Part shown: positions 36,580 to 47,073 of the stretch, piece by piece | How positions within the stretch are numbered: the first letter of the stretch is position 1 | Layout of the letters: each line of letters opens with the position of its first letter | Origin: Epiperipatus broadwayi | Lineage: Eukaryota > Onychophora > Udeonychophora > Euonychophora > Peripatidae | DNA: 64,000 nucleotides | Direction: 5' to 3' | Assembly (NCBI GenBank): GCA_028023455.1 | Contig: JAQFVV010012418.1 | Coordinates: 11,138,563 to 11,202,562, forward strand | Made by a program: the position numbers and the translations under genes | Notes under the pieces: generated by a model | What the model was told of the DNA's origin: nothing | The model's database searches: none | The model's input: only the letters and a program-made list of their open reading frames with translations

Positions 36580-37528
36580 GTTTAACTATAGACTATAATT
36601 CTTTATTTGTAACATAATGACTACACATTCTAAACAATTAGTTTTTACATTTCTAATCACCAAAAGATCTAAAAATTTTAACATAAAATCTAAACCCTGT
36701 CTTCTACCAAATATGTTATAGAAGAATCAAACAATTAAACTCATTTACCATTTCCTTCAATTTATCATTCTCAACTACAAACAAACAATCATCCACATAT
36801 CTAACAAATAACTTTAAATATAAACAATTCTTTTTAATAATAATTTACTCTTCCAGATAATTAATATAAACTGAACAAACTAAAGGAGAAATAATATAAT
36901 CTATTATCCACCCTTCCTTAATCTTATAAAAATTACCTTTATAAGTAAAATACATAGAATCCTCTAATAATAAAAGCAAATTTTTTATTATTTTAATTTT
37001 ATTTTTTGACAAAGGGCCTTGCTTATCTAAAAGACATACACACGTTAATACTGCTTAATCTATTAACAGACTGATACATATTCTCAATATCTAAACTACC
37101 AAATATCCAATTACTTTCCATTTTAAAATTATTAATCTTATCAAAAGCCTCAAAAGAAGAAGAAACTGTGCAATGACCAAAATCAACAAATTGTTTAAAA
37201 AAATTATTCAAGAATCTAGAAATACCCCCTATAACACTATCTGTAAAATCAAAAATAAATCTTAAAGGAAAACCATCTTTATGAGTCTTAATATTCATAA
37301 ACATCTTAACTGATATGAAATCATTTGGATAACATTTTAAATAATCTACTCTATTAAAAAATACCATTTTTTATAATATATAATATCTATCAACTTTCTT
37401 TTAATCACATTACTTGGATCTTTTTCTAAAAACATATATTTACCATTTTTTTAATTCTCTATCTATTTTCTCTCTGAACTCATTTACTTTCATAATGACA
37501 AATCAACCAGCTTTGCCTTCACAAGAAA
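36580..37528 (-). pseudogene. PLE D reverse transcriptase fragment
   Basis: The clearest open part is 37367-37023: NIKTHKDGFPLRFIFDF (motif 2), then GSLDIENMYQSVNRL (motif A with catalytic Asp). Further on, the reverse complement of 36783-36810 still encodes VRYVDDCLFV (motif C), but stops and frameshifts separate it from motif A. Upstream of 37367 the motif 1 region is present but degraded. Not functional. Confidence 0.75.
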
Positions 37529-38375
37529 TGAATATACAAATATGTGCATTAAAAATTCATATTTTTGAATTCAATCCTGTGTGGCTGTGTGCAATTACTC
37601 TTATAACAATTGCACATTTTGGTTGATCCTTAACTTGTATTACATGGGAACCATACTTATTATATTAGTAAGAGTAAATTAATATCTCAAACTTAATGCT
37701 AGATCAAAAACACTTGAAACAAATGTTTTGTAATAATAATAACAATGAACAATGATATATAGGGAAAAATCAAAATCCATTATCCACACACAGCATATAT
37801 AAACATTTTTAGAAGAAAATTGCAGTTAGTTACAAGCTTATTTCAAAATTGTACTCTAATAGACTTTTTTGTCAAATATTAGTAACGTTCAAATACATTG
37901 TGTATATAGGTAAGAGTAATAAAGATGCAAGTTATTTTTTAATATCATACAGTCATCTATTTGATTATGCAATGGATAATTCTTGGGATATATTTAAGTT
38001 TCAAATAGATTTAGAATTTTACTTTTATATAATAAAAAATGTAACCATCTTAGCTTGCTATGCAAACTAGTTCATAAACCAGCATTATGCTCTGGAAAGA
38101 AACGAATCACTATTAAAAAACTTAAAATGCTTAAGACCAGATAAATAGAAAGCATTGCAAAATGCTTTTTCTTTTCTTTTTACATTTATGAAAGACTGGA
38201 TTGCCATTAGCTATTTAATTTATAACCAGCTATAACCATTTACAATCTTTCAGACTACAGGCTATATCAAATATTGCTAGGAAAAAGAGTATTTGTTTTA
38301 TACAAATATTTTATTTTTATTTTTTTATGAGATGTATTATCTACAATATACGTGAAAATGATAACAATATCAAAC
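37529..38375. other. AT-rich non-coding DNA
   Basis: Nothing recognisable on either strand. Confidence 0.4.
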
Positions 38376-38660
38376 ACTCCATACAGTAGTGTCATCAACA
38401 GGAAGGTTTGTGCATAAAATTCCTATTTGGTGCCTACTCATCAAACACCTCCCAATTAGTTTCTAGCTTGTGGTTTTCATCAGTGAGGAGACTTGAATTT
38501 GAGAGCCCTGTACCTAGATCTTAGGATCCAATACAACCTCCCAGAAACCTCCTTTCATGTATATAATTAACTATAAAGCTAGGAGAGCCTAAGATGAAAA
38601 CACCTTAATGTTTCCAACTCAAGATCATTTGCTTGTTTAGTCATATATATCTGAACTCAG
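38376..38660 (-). repeat. Z-family hammerhead repeat, solitary degenerate monomer
   Basis: Shares TTGTGCATAAAAT, CTACTCATC, AGTTTCTAGCTTGTGG and TCTAGATCTTAGGATC with the Z pair at 46.3-46.7 kb. Confidence 0.65.
38451..38488 (-). ncRNA. Degenerate hammerhead motif (Z2)
   Basis: Minus strand: helix I CTCA/TGGG, canonical core CTGATGA (38477-38483), degraded helix II, GAAA, then ACTAATT where the intact copy has ACTAGTC. The helix III/cleavage side is damaged by a deletion. Confidence 0.5.
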
Positions 38661-40255
38661 TTCACCATCTATATTGTCTTTGGTTTTTCAAAAATCACAT
38701 TCACCATATCTTATGGTAAGAATAGATATAAAACCACTAAAACCTCACATAACCACCATTTTCTATGCTTACACAATCTATATAAGAGTAGCACACTCTC
38801 TATTCAGTAATGCCACTGGGAATATATGAAGAGTTTGATATTCTTATTAACAGCAAGTGTAGGCATATGCAGTGGTTATCATGTGATGTTTTGATGATTA
38901 CATAAAAATGTTTGTATAAAATCTATAAAAACTTGAAAATTGTGACATAAATCATTTTTGTTTAGTTGATTGATTTTTTAAAATCAGTTATTATAATGTT
39001 ATAAATTTGCTTCTTTTATTATTGCAGCCATTAGTTGGAATACATTTTATATTTACTTTACAAAATAGAAAAAAGGTCATTCAAAAAAGATGAACAAAAT
39101 TACAGCCATTTACATTACAAGTAGAGTACAAGTGATATGATATATCACTCAGAAATGGGGGTGATAAAATTTGTACTACATAAGCTAAATTCAAACTAAT
39201 TTGATTTTTACAAAATAGAGACATACTTAGAAAGATAGTGAAATAGACACCTAAAAGAATATTCAAATAAATAATTCATTTCTACAAGAGTGTTCAAATA
39301 AAGTAAGCTAAAACTTATCACAAAACTGATTGAAGAAATTAATTTATTATTATAAGGTAAAATACAACTAATACTTTATTAATCGATAATTAACAGTTAG
39401 GATATTTCAAATTTAAATGATGCCATATTTTTTATAAAAAATATTATCATGTTTTTATTACCAATGTTATTGTTTAAATTTTATATTAATATATTGAAAT
39501 AATAAATACATTATGATAGTAAAACGACAATTGCTAGATATATTATTTAAGATAAAAAAAATTAGGCTGTCAAAACTGGAAAGAAAATTTAGGAAAAAAA
39601 TAAATTGAATTTATTGGGGGGTAATGATAAAAAAGATGACATATATGTAAGTAAATATGTGTATGCACGAATATATTTAGAAATATTAATTAGTTGACAA
39701 TTTAGATATTTGATAGATATACACATTTTTCTTATAATTAATTACCAAATTATATATATATACATACACATATATATATATTGTAACGATATATAAATAT
39801 GTCGTTACATTAAAATAAAACAAAAGTTCAAATAAAAGGAAAAAACAAACTAAAATTAAAATGTTTTTAAACATATATATATTCACAATCTAAACTTTAA
39901 AAATATTTTTTCATAAACAAAAAAAAGTATTTGAACTATTTTTTTTAATAAAAAATACAAATTAAATATAAAAATATTTTAATAAAAAATAACTATAAAA
40001 TAAAAACAGGTAGTAATTAATTCCTTAATTTAAATGGAAATGATTTGTATTAATTATCTAAAAGCTGTTTAATTAAAAGTCAGATGAAAGTTAGATAAGA
40101 AAGAAAAATTTTACTGACCAATGAACACTAATTGCTCACCCTAACAAAGTGATAGATTTTGAGTTTTGTTCATTGAATCTTTGTAGATAATATAAAAGGA
40201 AATACAGTTTTTACAGTTATTGTGTTTGAGAATGTGGTAGGGCACATACCACCTC
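38661..40255. other. AT-rich non-coding DNA
   Basis: No gene seen. The only structure is a TGTAACG-type palindrome at 39782-39809, similar to the one at 22995. Confidence 0.4.
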
Positions 40256-40257
40256 TC

Positions 40258-40378
40258 TATAAAAAAATGAAAAGCTGTGATACCTTGAACCGCTAGCCAT
40301 CTCCAGAACATTACCTTCCAGCGGCAGGAACTGAAGCGAGGACCTTAACCAAAGCTATAGAAATGAACAATGTTAAAA
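40258..40378 (-). repeat. Possible tRNA-derived SINE
   Basis: Minus strand: TTTGGTTAAGGTCCTCG resembles a Leu/Ser-type A box and CGGTTCAAGGTATC about 60 nt downstream resembles a B box. Locally more GC-rich than its surroundings. No 3' tail or target duplication was identified. Confidence 0.3.
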
Positions 40379-40639
40379 CAACAAGAACTCATCAAGTTTA
40401 CAAATTGATAAACAAGCCAACGAAATGTTAAACGACTCTACGACTTTGTAATTTTTAAATCAAATTAATAAGTTTAATTTATATGTTTCCGATGAAAACA
40501 CATTTCCATTTTTTTCTTATTGTAAAGATTAGTTAAATGTATACAATTTGTTGTTTATAGACGCTTCATGGATTGTTTGGTTAATTATATTTTGGTTTTC
40601 ATATTTGATCAAAATATATAGACACGATAAATAATGAAC

Positions 40640-41490
40640 CTACGTGGTATCTAAAATGTATTTATTCGGATGTCTTTTAAGTTATTGGTGACAACGCAAG
40701 ATCTTATGGTGAATACTATTGGGTTACTTATAAGTTTCCCTCGCGATGTCGGTATCAATATTTGTTTTTGATCGTTTTGTTTTTGAAAGTTTTTGACGTG
40801 GAACATGACGACTATACCCAACTTTTTAAACAAACTGTGCGAAGGTAACTTAAATGTTAAATTAGTCAGGCGTGAAGGCTATATAGTTTGTAAGTGTATT
40901 AAGGAGGGTATCTTGGTTATTCATTTCGTAGTTGAATTGGTTCAAAGGATTGGATATATTTGTGTAATTAGTAGATGTGTATGAGGCCGCTTGGGCGGTT
41001 ATAGATATGCCACACCCCTCTGTTTGCCTATGGAGGGTTTGTAGTCGGCGAGCGTCCTTCCTAGGGTTTTTGTTTATTGATCTCTGCCCGTGCACATTCC
41101 TGTGGTGGGGCAGCTCATTCTCTTTGTTCAGATGTTTCCGCATTTTTTCGTTGGTATCTGCTCAGAACGCGTGGTTGGGGTTGCGATTTGTTGCCTAGGT
41201 TAAACAGGGATTTCCTTTCAAAGCCCTGGCCTTCAGACCCCTAAATAAAAGAAACCATTATTGCAACCTAAATTTGAATTAAAGATCAATATAAATTATA
41301 ATTAAATTTTTCCTCAAAATTTATTTATTTTATAGGAAAAAAATTTTATGTGTTAATTTCTGGCGGGCTTTATTTTATATTTAAGATATAAATTAAATTT
41401 ATTCGCGCTCCGCGGCGGCTGGCAGGCGAATTTAAAGAAAGGGATAAACGCGCCCTTAAAATTTCGGCCAACGGGCGCGTGGCCAATATA
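40640..41490. other. GC-richer unidentified segment
   Basis: Base composition jumps relative to the flanks (for example 40985-41230 and 41403-41490, with CGCGGCGGCTGGC and GGGCGCGTGGCC). A minus-strand open stretch (41143-40862) is basic and Gln/Asn-rich (MRKHLNKENELPHHRN), followed by another at 40833-40651. I recognise neither. Likely a transposon relic or foreign insertion. Confidence 0.4.
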
Positions 41491-41733
41491 TATATATTAA
41501 CAAATTAATTATTTATAAATATTGTGAGAAGATTTTAAATATAATTCTTAAATTAAACAAAAAACAGCCATAGACTGAGATAAATGATAATTTTCAGAAT
41601 TATGTTAGATTAATAATAATCTAATATTCAAGTTACTTACAACAACTGTATAATAATTTAAAATTAATTCATTAAAAGATCATTTTCAAAGCACTGGTTA
41701 TATTTTATGATGCACCATAAAATTCCAGATTTG

Positions 41734-41739
<6 letters not shown>

Positions 41740-41815
<76 letters not shown>

Positions 41816-42123
41816 GTCAAAGATAACTTTTATTTTCACCTAATACTGGTAAAAGCATGGTTTTGGGGCACTAAATTCTAATAAAGAACTACCTTGTGAA
41901 CTTGATGCTAATCTTTTTTTTCCTTAGTAATTCCTTTTTGTTATTGTTTGTAGGTTCTAACTAATGTGTAGATTTTGAGAAATAATGATCACACACTAAC
42001 TATTCGTAACTAATTAACCATGACGATAAACACACACTCACATATATATCATTAAAAATCAACCAGCACTTAGACAATCTCAATCAGTTAACAATTTCAA
42101 ACTGTTGTCAAGGCAACCCCTTT

Positions 42124-42175
<52 letters not shown>
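41740..42175. repeat. Two long (TA)n tracts
   Basis: TA runs at about 41740-41811 and 42129-42175. The 320 bp between them hold nothing recognisable. Confidence 0.95.
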
Positions 42176-42178
<3 letters not shown>

Positions 42179-42488
42179 TATAAGAATAAAATGAGAATAA
42201 TCTGGGTTAGAAAATTAACAGCCTATAATAATAAAATAAATAAATTGTTACAACTACATCATGCCTTCACATGCATTTATTAAATAATTTGAATGTGTAC
42301 ATTTATCAGATATATATATTAATTTTCTAATTAAATAATTACTTTTATTTTTGGTTTATTTTTATTATAATATTCATGGAATTGCTATTTATTAAATTAT
42401 AGACTGACAATAACATCGAATACTTTGGATTGATTCAGCTCTAATCTTAAATGTTAATATACATATATATAAATAAAGTAGTAATTGA

Positions 42489-42553
42489 GTTAAACTATGT
42501 GTTATTTTTGATTACATTTTTCTGCAACAGTATGCACCTTTGTCAAGGTTAAC
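42489..42553 (-). ncRNA. Hammerhead-like fold in PLE F tail, left
   Basis: Minus strand: helix I GTTAACC/GTTTAAC, core TTGACAAA, a TGCA/TGCA helix II, GAAAA, helix III ATGT/ACAT, A17. Weaker than the PLE A and G motifs. Confidence 0.3.
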
Positions 42554-42720
42554 TTTTCAAAGAAAAACTGTTAGTTCTCAAATAGGAATGAGATTGAGTG
42601 TGAGGTAAAGAATGAGATTCAGCATGAAGTAGTTGAGCATTCAGAATATGTGAAGTAATAAAATGTTTATTTTCTTTAGTTTCACTATTTATTGATTTCA
42701 CGTTTATATTAGAAGAAAGA

Positions 42721-43018
42721 GATAAAATAAGGGATCTCCATAAGTTTGAATATGTTGTGTTTCATCACCTCTATTTAAATCATTTGGTCTTTTTAATAGT
42801 TCACTCGCCTCTCTCATGATTCCCAAATTATACATTTCCAAATTAGCAAGTATTTTAGCATTATCAAAATCAGGTTTGTGACCAATTTTTAAAAAAGGGT
42901 GCAGTAAAAGCTGATGTATTTAATTTTGATTAAATGCATTTTTGTTCACTAATTCTGATATTCATCTATTAGATTGACCTACATAGATTTTGAGCTCTGT
43001 AAACATGGAATTTCTAAA
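42721..43018 (-). pseudogene. PLE F GIY-YIG endonuclease fragment
   Basis: Translated by eye on the minus strand: an IPC block, then after a one-base shift KIYVGQSNR (YIG motif, catalytic Arg), a stop, and then GHKPDFDNAKILA, NLGIMREASELLK and RPNDLNRGDETQ. The sequence GHxPDFDNAKIL followed by REAxEL and NxLNR is characteristic of the C-terminal part of Penelope/Poseidon-type PLE proteins. RT is absent. Frameshift and stop make it inactive. Confidence 0.7.
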
Positions 43019-43191
43019 CACCATGGTATTTCTTCTAATATAAACTTGAAATCAATTAATGGTGAAACGGAAGAAAATAAACATGTTAATCCACATATTC
43101 TGAATTTTCAACTACTTCATGCTCAATCTCATTCTCTATCTCACATTCAATCTTTGAGATCTAATGGTTTTTTTTTGAAAAGTTAAACTTA

Positions 43192-43254
43192 CCAATGGTG
43201 AATGCTATTTCATCAAAGCAGTGGGAAGTAATCAAAAATAACACTTGGTTTAAC
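43192..43254 (+). ncRNA. Hammerhead-like fold in PLE F tail, right
   Basis: Inverted partner of 42489-42553: helix I GTTAAAC/GTTTAAC perfect, helix II TGCT/AGCA, helix III AGT/ACT. Core decayed (TTACCAA). Confidence 0.28.
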
Positions 43255-43416
43255 CCCAATACTATTTTATTTACATTATATAAACATGAAAACATGAAAT
43301 ATAATATATATATATATATATGATCAACAGATGGTGTTTTACCAAAAACACCGTCAAAGCGTGTTTGTTTACATAAACATCAGAGTAAGCATTCACTACC
43401 TCTTTCATTAGTTCCA

Positions 43417-43463
43417 CCTTCAGATCATGATTTCAAGCTGATTTTGTCTATCATCAGTGAAGG
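43417..43463 (-). ncRNA. Type I hammerhead ribozyme (X1)
   Basis: Minus strand: helix I CCTTCA/TGAAGG (6 bp), CTGATGA, helix II of about 3 bp with one extra base, GAAA, palindromic helix III ATCATGAT, cleavage after C of AUC. All invariant core bases are present. Confidence 0.75.
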
Positions 43464-43823
43464 ACAGGAAATAAGAAACTAGATCTAAACATTAAACTCT
43501 GAGCATTTATGAAACAATTTCTATTCAGCTTGCAAGTGTGAATTTTTTAGACATGTAATGTCTTCAAAAACAGCATAGTGAGCCAGATAGCTATATGGGT
43601 CTGATATCAGTTCAGTATCTCCACATAGTAGAAGCTTCTGCAATATATATCATTGCAAGAAAAAACTTCAAAGGTACATTTATGAAAAACAAAAAAAGCA
43701 AGTTAACTTGGCCAATGCTTGTATTTATGATCAACAGATGCTGTTTTACCAAAAACACCGTCAAAGCGTGTTTGTTTACATAAACATCAGAGTAAGCATT
43801 CATTACCTCATTCATTAGTTCCA

Positions 43824-43869
43824 CCTTCAGATCATGATTTCAAGCTGATTTTGCTATCATCAGTGAAGG
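43824..43869 (-). ncRNA. Type I hammerhead ribozyme (X2)
   Basis: Minus strand: helix I CCTTCA/TGAAGG, CTGATGA, helix II AGC/GCT with a U-U pair next to the core, GAAA, helix III ATCATGAT, C17. Core fully canonical. 407 bp from X1. Confidence 0.78.
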
Positions 43870-44431
43870 ACAGGAAATCAGAAACTAGATCTAAACACTA
43901 AACTCTGAGCGTTTATGAAACAATTTCTATTCAGCTTGCAAGCATGAATTTTTTAGACATGTAATGTCCTCTAAATCAGCATAGCAAGCCAGATAGCTAT
44001 ATAGGTCTGATATCAGTTCAGTATCTCCACATAGTAGAAGCCTCTGCAATATATATATATATATATATATCATTGCAAGAAAAAACTTCAAAGGTACATT
44101 TATAAAAAACAAAAAAAGCAAGTAACTCTTGCCAACGCTTGTATTTATGAAAACGCCATCTGTTGATCATAAATACAAGCGTTGGAAAGTTTAACTTGCT
44201 TTTTGTTTTTTATAAATGTACCTTTGAAGTTTTTTCTTGCAATGATATATATTGCAGAGGCTTCTACTATGTGGAGATACTGAACTGATATTAGACCCAT
44301 ATAGCTATCTGGCTTGCTATGCTGATTTTGAAGACATTACGTGTCTAAAAACTTCACGCTTGCAAGCTGAATAGAAATTATTTCATAACCGCTCAGAGTT
44401 TAGTGTTTAGATCTAGTTTCTTATTTCCTGT

Positions 44432-44477
44432 CCTTCACTGATGATAGAAAAATCAGCTTGAAATCATGATCTGAAGG
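44432..44477 (+). ncRNA. Type I hammerhead ribozyme (X3)
   Basis: Helix I CCTTCA (44432-44437) with TGAAGG (44472-44477), CTGATGA (44438-44444), GAAA (44460-44463), helix III ATCATGAT, cleavage predicted after C44471. Helix II is the weakest part. Confidence 0.75.
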
Positions 44478-44779
44478 TGGAACTAATGAAAGAGGTATAG
44501 AATGCTTACTCTGACATTTATGTAACCAAACACGCTTTGACGGTGTTTTAGGTAAAACATCATCTGTTGATCATAAATACAAGCATTGGAAAGTTTTAAC
44601 TTGCTTTTTTGTTTTTCATTTATATATATAATTAATAAAACAAGTCATAAATTTAGTAACTTGCTTTAAGCTTGCATTTAAATGATCACTAGATGGAGTT
44701 TACCAATAGCTCTAATCAAGCTTTGTTTTATAAGTGCCAAAAGAAAAAGAATTCAAAATCTCTATTGTTAAGTCGCTAT

Positions 44780-44823
44780 CTCCAGACCAATTGGTTTCAA
44801 GCTTATGGATGACCTCAGTGGAG
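44780..44823 (-). ncRNA. Hammerhead motif, Y family (Y1)
   Basis: Minus strand: helix I CTCCA/TGGAG, core CTGAGGT (position 9 is U, not A), GAAA, palindromic helix III ACCAATTGGT, C17. Helix II is degraded in this copy. Confidence 0.6.
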
Positions 44824-45189
44824 CACTGGGATTCTAGAAATTAGATCTAAAATACTAACTCAAAAGTCATCACAATTCTATCAATTTGAAAGTGTGAACT
44901 TTTCAGACATGTAAATGTCTTCAAATCCAGCTTTACAAACCAGATAGCTATGTTGATCTGAATTCAGTTCAGTTTCACTATATAGTAATAGCCTCAGCAA
45001 TATAGCATTGCAAAAGCCTTCAAAGGTATACTTATAATAATTAATAAAGCAAGTCATAAATTTCATAACATGCTTTTAAACTTGCATTTAAATCATTATT
45101 AGATGGAGCTTACCAAGAGGTCTAATCAAGCTTTATTTTATAAGTGCCAAAAAAGAAAGAATTCAAAATCTCTATAGTTAAGTCCCTAT

Positions 45190-45233
45190 CTCCAGATCAA
45201 TTGGTTTCGAGCTTATGGCTTACCTCAGTGGAG
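45190..45233 (-). ncRNA. Hammerhead motif, Y family (Y2)
   Basis: Minus strand: CTCCA/TGGAG, CTGAGGT, helix II AGC/GCT, GAAA, helix III ACCAATTGAT, C17. 410 bp from Y1. Confidence 0.6.
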
Positions 45234-45627
45234 ATCTGGGATTCTAGAAACTAGATCTAAAATACTAACTCAAAAATCAGCACTTATATAAGACATTTTT
45301 ATCAATTTGAAAGCCTGAACTTTTCAGACACATAAATGTTGTCAAATCCAGCTTTACAAACCAGATAGCTATATGGGCCTGAATTCAGCTCAGTTTCACC
45401 ATATAGTAAGAGCATCTGCAATATAGCATCGCAAAAGCCATATTGCATCGCAAAAGCCTTCAAAGGTACACTTATAATAATAAAACCAAGTCATAAATTT
45501 TGTAATTTGCTTTTAAGCTTGCATTTAAATGATCACTAGACAGAGCTTACCAATAGCTCTAATCAAACTTTATTTTATAAGTGCTGAAAAAGAAAAAAAT
45601 TCAAAATCTTTATTGTTAAGTCCCTAT

Positions 45628-45671
45628 CTTCAGACCAATTGGTTTTGAGCTTATGGCACATCTCAGTGGAG
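45628..45671 (-). ncRNA. Degenerate hammerhead motif (Y3)
   Basis: Minus strand: CTCCA/TGAAG, core CTGAGAT, AAAA in place of GAAA, helix III ACCAATTGGT. Confidence 0.5.
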
Positions 45672-46061
45672 TGCTGGGATTCTAGAAACTATATCTAAAA
45701 TACTAACTCAAAAGTCAGCACTTATAAAACATGTTTCTGTAAAACACGTTTCTATCAATTTGAAAGCCTGAACTTTTCAGATACATAAATGTCTGAAAAT
45801 CCAGCTTTACAAACTAGATAGCTATACGGGTCTTAATTCAGCTCAGTTTCACCATATAGTAATAGCCTCTGCAATATAGCATCACAAAAGCCTTGAAAAA
45901 TACACATAATAATTAATAAAACAAGCCATAAAATTCATAACTTGCTTTTAAGCTTGCATTTAAGTGATCACTGGATGGATCTTAGCAATAGCTCTAATCA
46001 AGATTTATTTTATATGTGGTGAAAGAGAAAAAATTGAAATTCTCTATTGTTAAGTCCATAT

Positions 46062-46105
46062 CTCCAGACCAATTGGTTTTGAGCTTATGGCTCACCTCAG
46101 TGGAG
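46062..46105 (-). ncRNA. Hammerhead motif, Y family (Y4)
   Basis: Minus strand: CTCCA/TGGAG, CTGAGGT, helix II GAGC/GCTC (perfect 4 bp), AAAA in place of GAAA, helix III ACCAATTGGT, C17. Confidence 0.55.
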
Positions 46106-46154
46106 CATTGACTTTTGAGTTAGTATTTTAGATCTAGTTTCTAGAGTCCCAGTG

Positions 46155-46198
46155 CTACACTGAGGTGAGATATAAGCTTGAAACCAATTGGTCTGGAG
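46155..46198 (+). ncRNA. Hammerhead motif, Y family (Y5)
   Basis: Plus strand: CTACA/TGGAG, CTGAGGT (46160-46166), GAAA, helix III ACCAATTGGT, C at 46193. It is head-to-head with Y4, 50 bp away. Confidence 0.58.
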
Positions 46199-46382
46199 AT
46201 AGGGACTTAATGATAGAGATTTTGAATTCTTTCTCTTATGGCACTTATAAAATAAAGCTTGATTAGAGCTAAACAGAGCAAAACTCTCCATACAGTATTG
46301 CCACCTGTGCTAAATAGAGTAATCAATGGATTCCAGAAGGCTTGTGCATAAAATCCCTATATAATACCTACTCATCCAATAT

Positions 46383-46424
46383 CCCAAGACTAGTTACTGG
46401 CTTGTGGCCTTTGTCAGTGAGGAG
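46383..46424 (-). ncRNA. Degenerate hammerhead motif (Z3)
   Basis: Minus strand: CTCA/TGGG, core CTGACAA (G8 to A), helix II GGC/GCC, GTAA in place of GAAA, ACTAGTC. Probably inactive. Confidence 0.55.
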
Positions 46425-46574
46425 CTTTGGATCTGAGAGCACTGCATCTAGATCTTAGGATCTAATGCAACCCTCTAGCAACCACCTTTTATCTCTACTT
46501 AACTACAAAACTATGAGATTGAAATTGAAAACATAAAAAATATTTTCAATCTAAGCTCAATAGCTTATCCAAAG

Positions 46575-46617
46575 CTTCTCACTGACGAAGGCCACAAGCC
46601 AGAAACTAGTCTGGGGA
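46575..46617 (+). ncRNA. Type I hammerhead ribozyme (Z4)
   Basis: Helix I TTCTCA (46576-46581) with TGGGGA (46612-46617), core CTGACGA (46582-46588), helix II GGC/GCC around CACAA, GAAA (46602-46605), helix III palindrome ACTAGT (46605-46610), cleavage predicted after C46611 (GUC). All core bases are intact. The very short palindromic helix III suggests activity as a dimer. Confidence 0.75.
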
Positions 46618-47073
46618 TATTGGATGAGTAGGCATTAGATAGGGATTTTATGCACAAGCCTTCTGGTATCCATTGATTACTCTGTTTAGCACAGATGGCA
46701 ATACTGTATGGAGAGTTTTGCTCTGTTTATAAACAATTAATGTGCTAGTATAGGAAATATGATCATGTGATGTTGATTAGAGCTATTGGTAAGCTCCATC
46801 TTGTGATCATTTAAATGCAGCTTAAAAAGTTACAAAATTTATGACTTGTAAGTGTACTTTTGCAGGGTTTTGTGATGATGTATTGCAGAGGCTATTACTA
46901 TATGGTGAAACTGAGCTGAATTCAGACCCATATAGCTATATAGTTCGTAAAGCTGGATTTGAAGACATTTATGTGACCGAAATGTTCAGGTTTCAAATTG
47001 ATAGAAAGAAACATGTTTTATAAGTGCTAACTTTTGAGTTAGTATTTTAGATCTAGTTTCTAGAGTCCCAGTG

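Larger units (their letters stand above)
35501..37528 (-). mobile_element. PLE D, 5'-truncated, with a foldback insertion
   Basis: Minus-strand PLE of the B/C subfamily. The RT is recognisable from 37528 (DKxG block region) to about 36460 and the endonuclease at 35928-35629. It is truncated 5' near 37528, where similarity to PLE C stops. It is interrupted at 36195-36453 by a 259-bp foldback element. Confidence 0.75.
42481..43260 (-). mobile_element. PLE F fragment bracketed by inverted 3' tails
   Basis: An endonuclease fragment (about 43020 to 42720, minus strand) lies between two inverted copies of the same tail, 42481-42710 and 43029-43255. Tail blocks include GAAGTAGTTGA, ATTCAGAATATGTG, AAATAAACAT and TTATATTAGAAGAAA. 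Same architecture as PLE A and G but a different PLE family, closer to Poseidon/Penelope-type proteins. Confidence 0.75.
46272..46772. mobile_element. Head-to-head Z dimer inserted in a Y monomer
   Basis: Two inverted Z monomers (about 46275-46490 and 46560-46735) sit inside a Y copy. TTGATTAGAGCTA occurs at 46259-46271 and 46773-46785, a 13-bp target duplication. Removing the insert restores the Y sequence. Confidence 0.8.
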
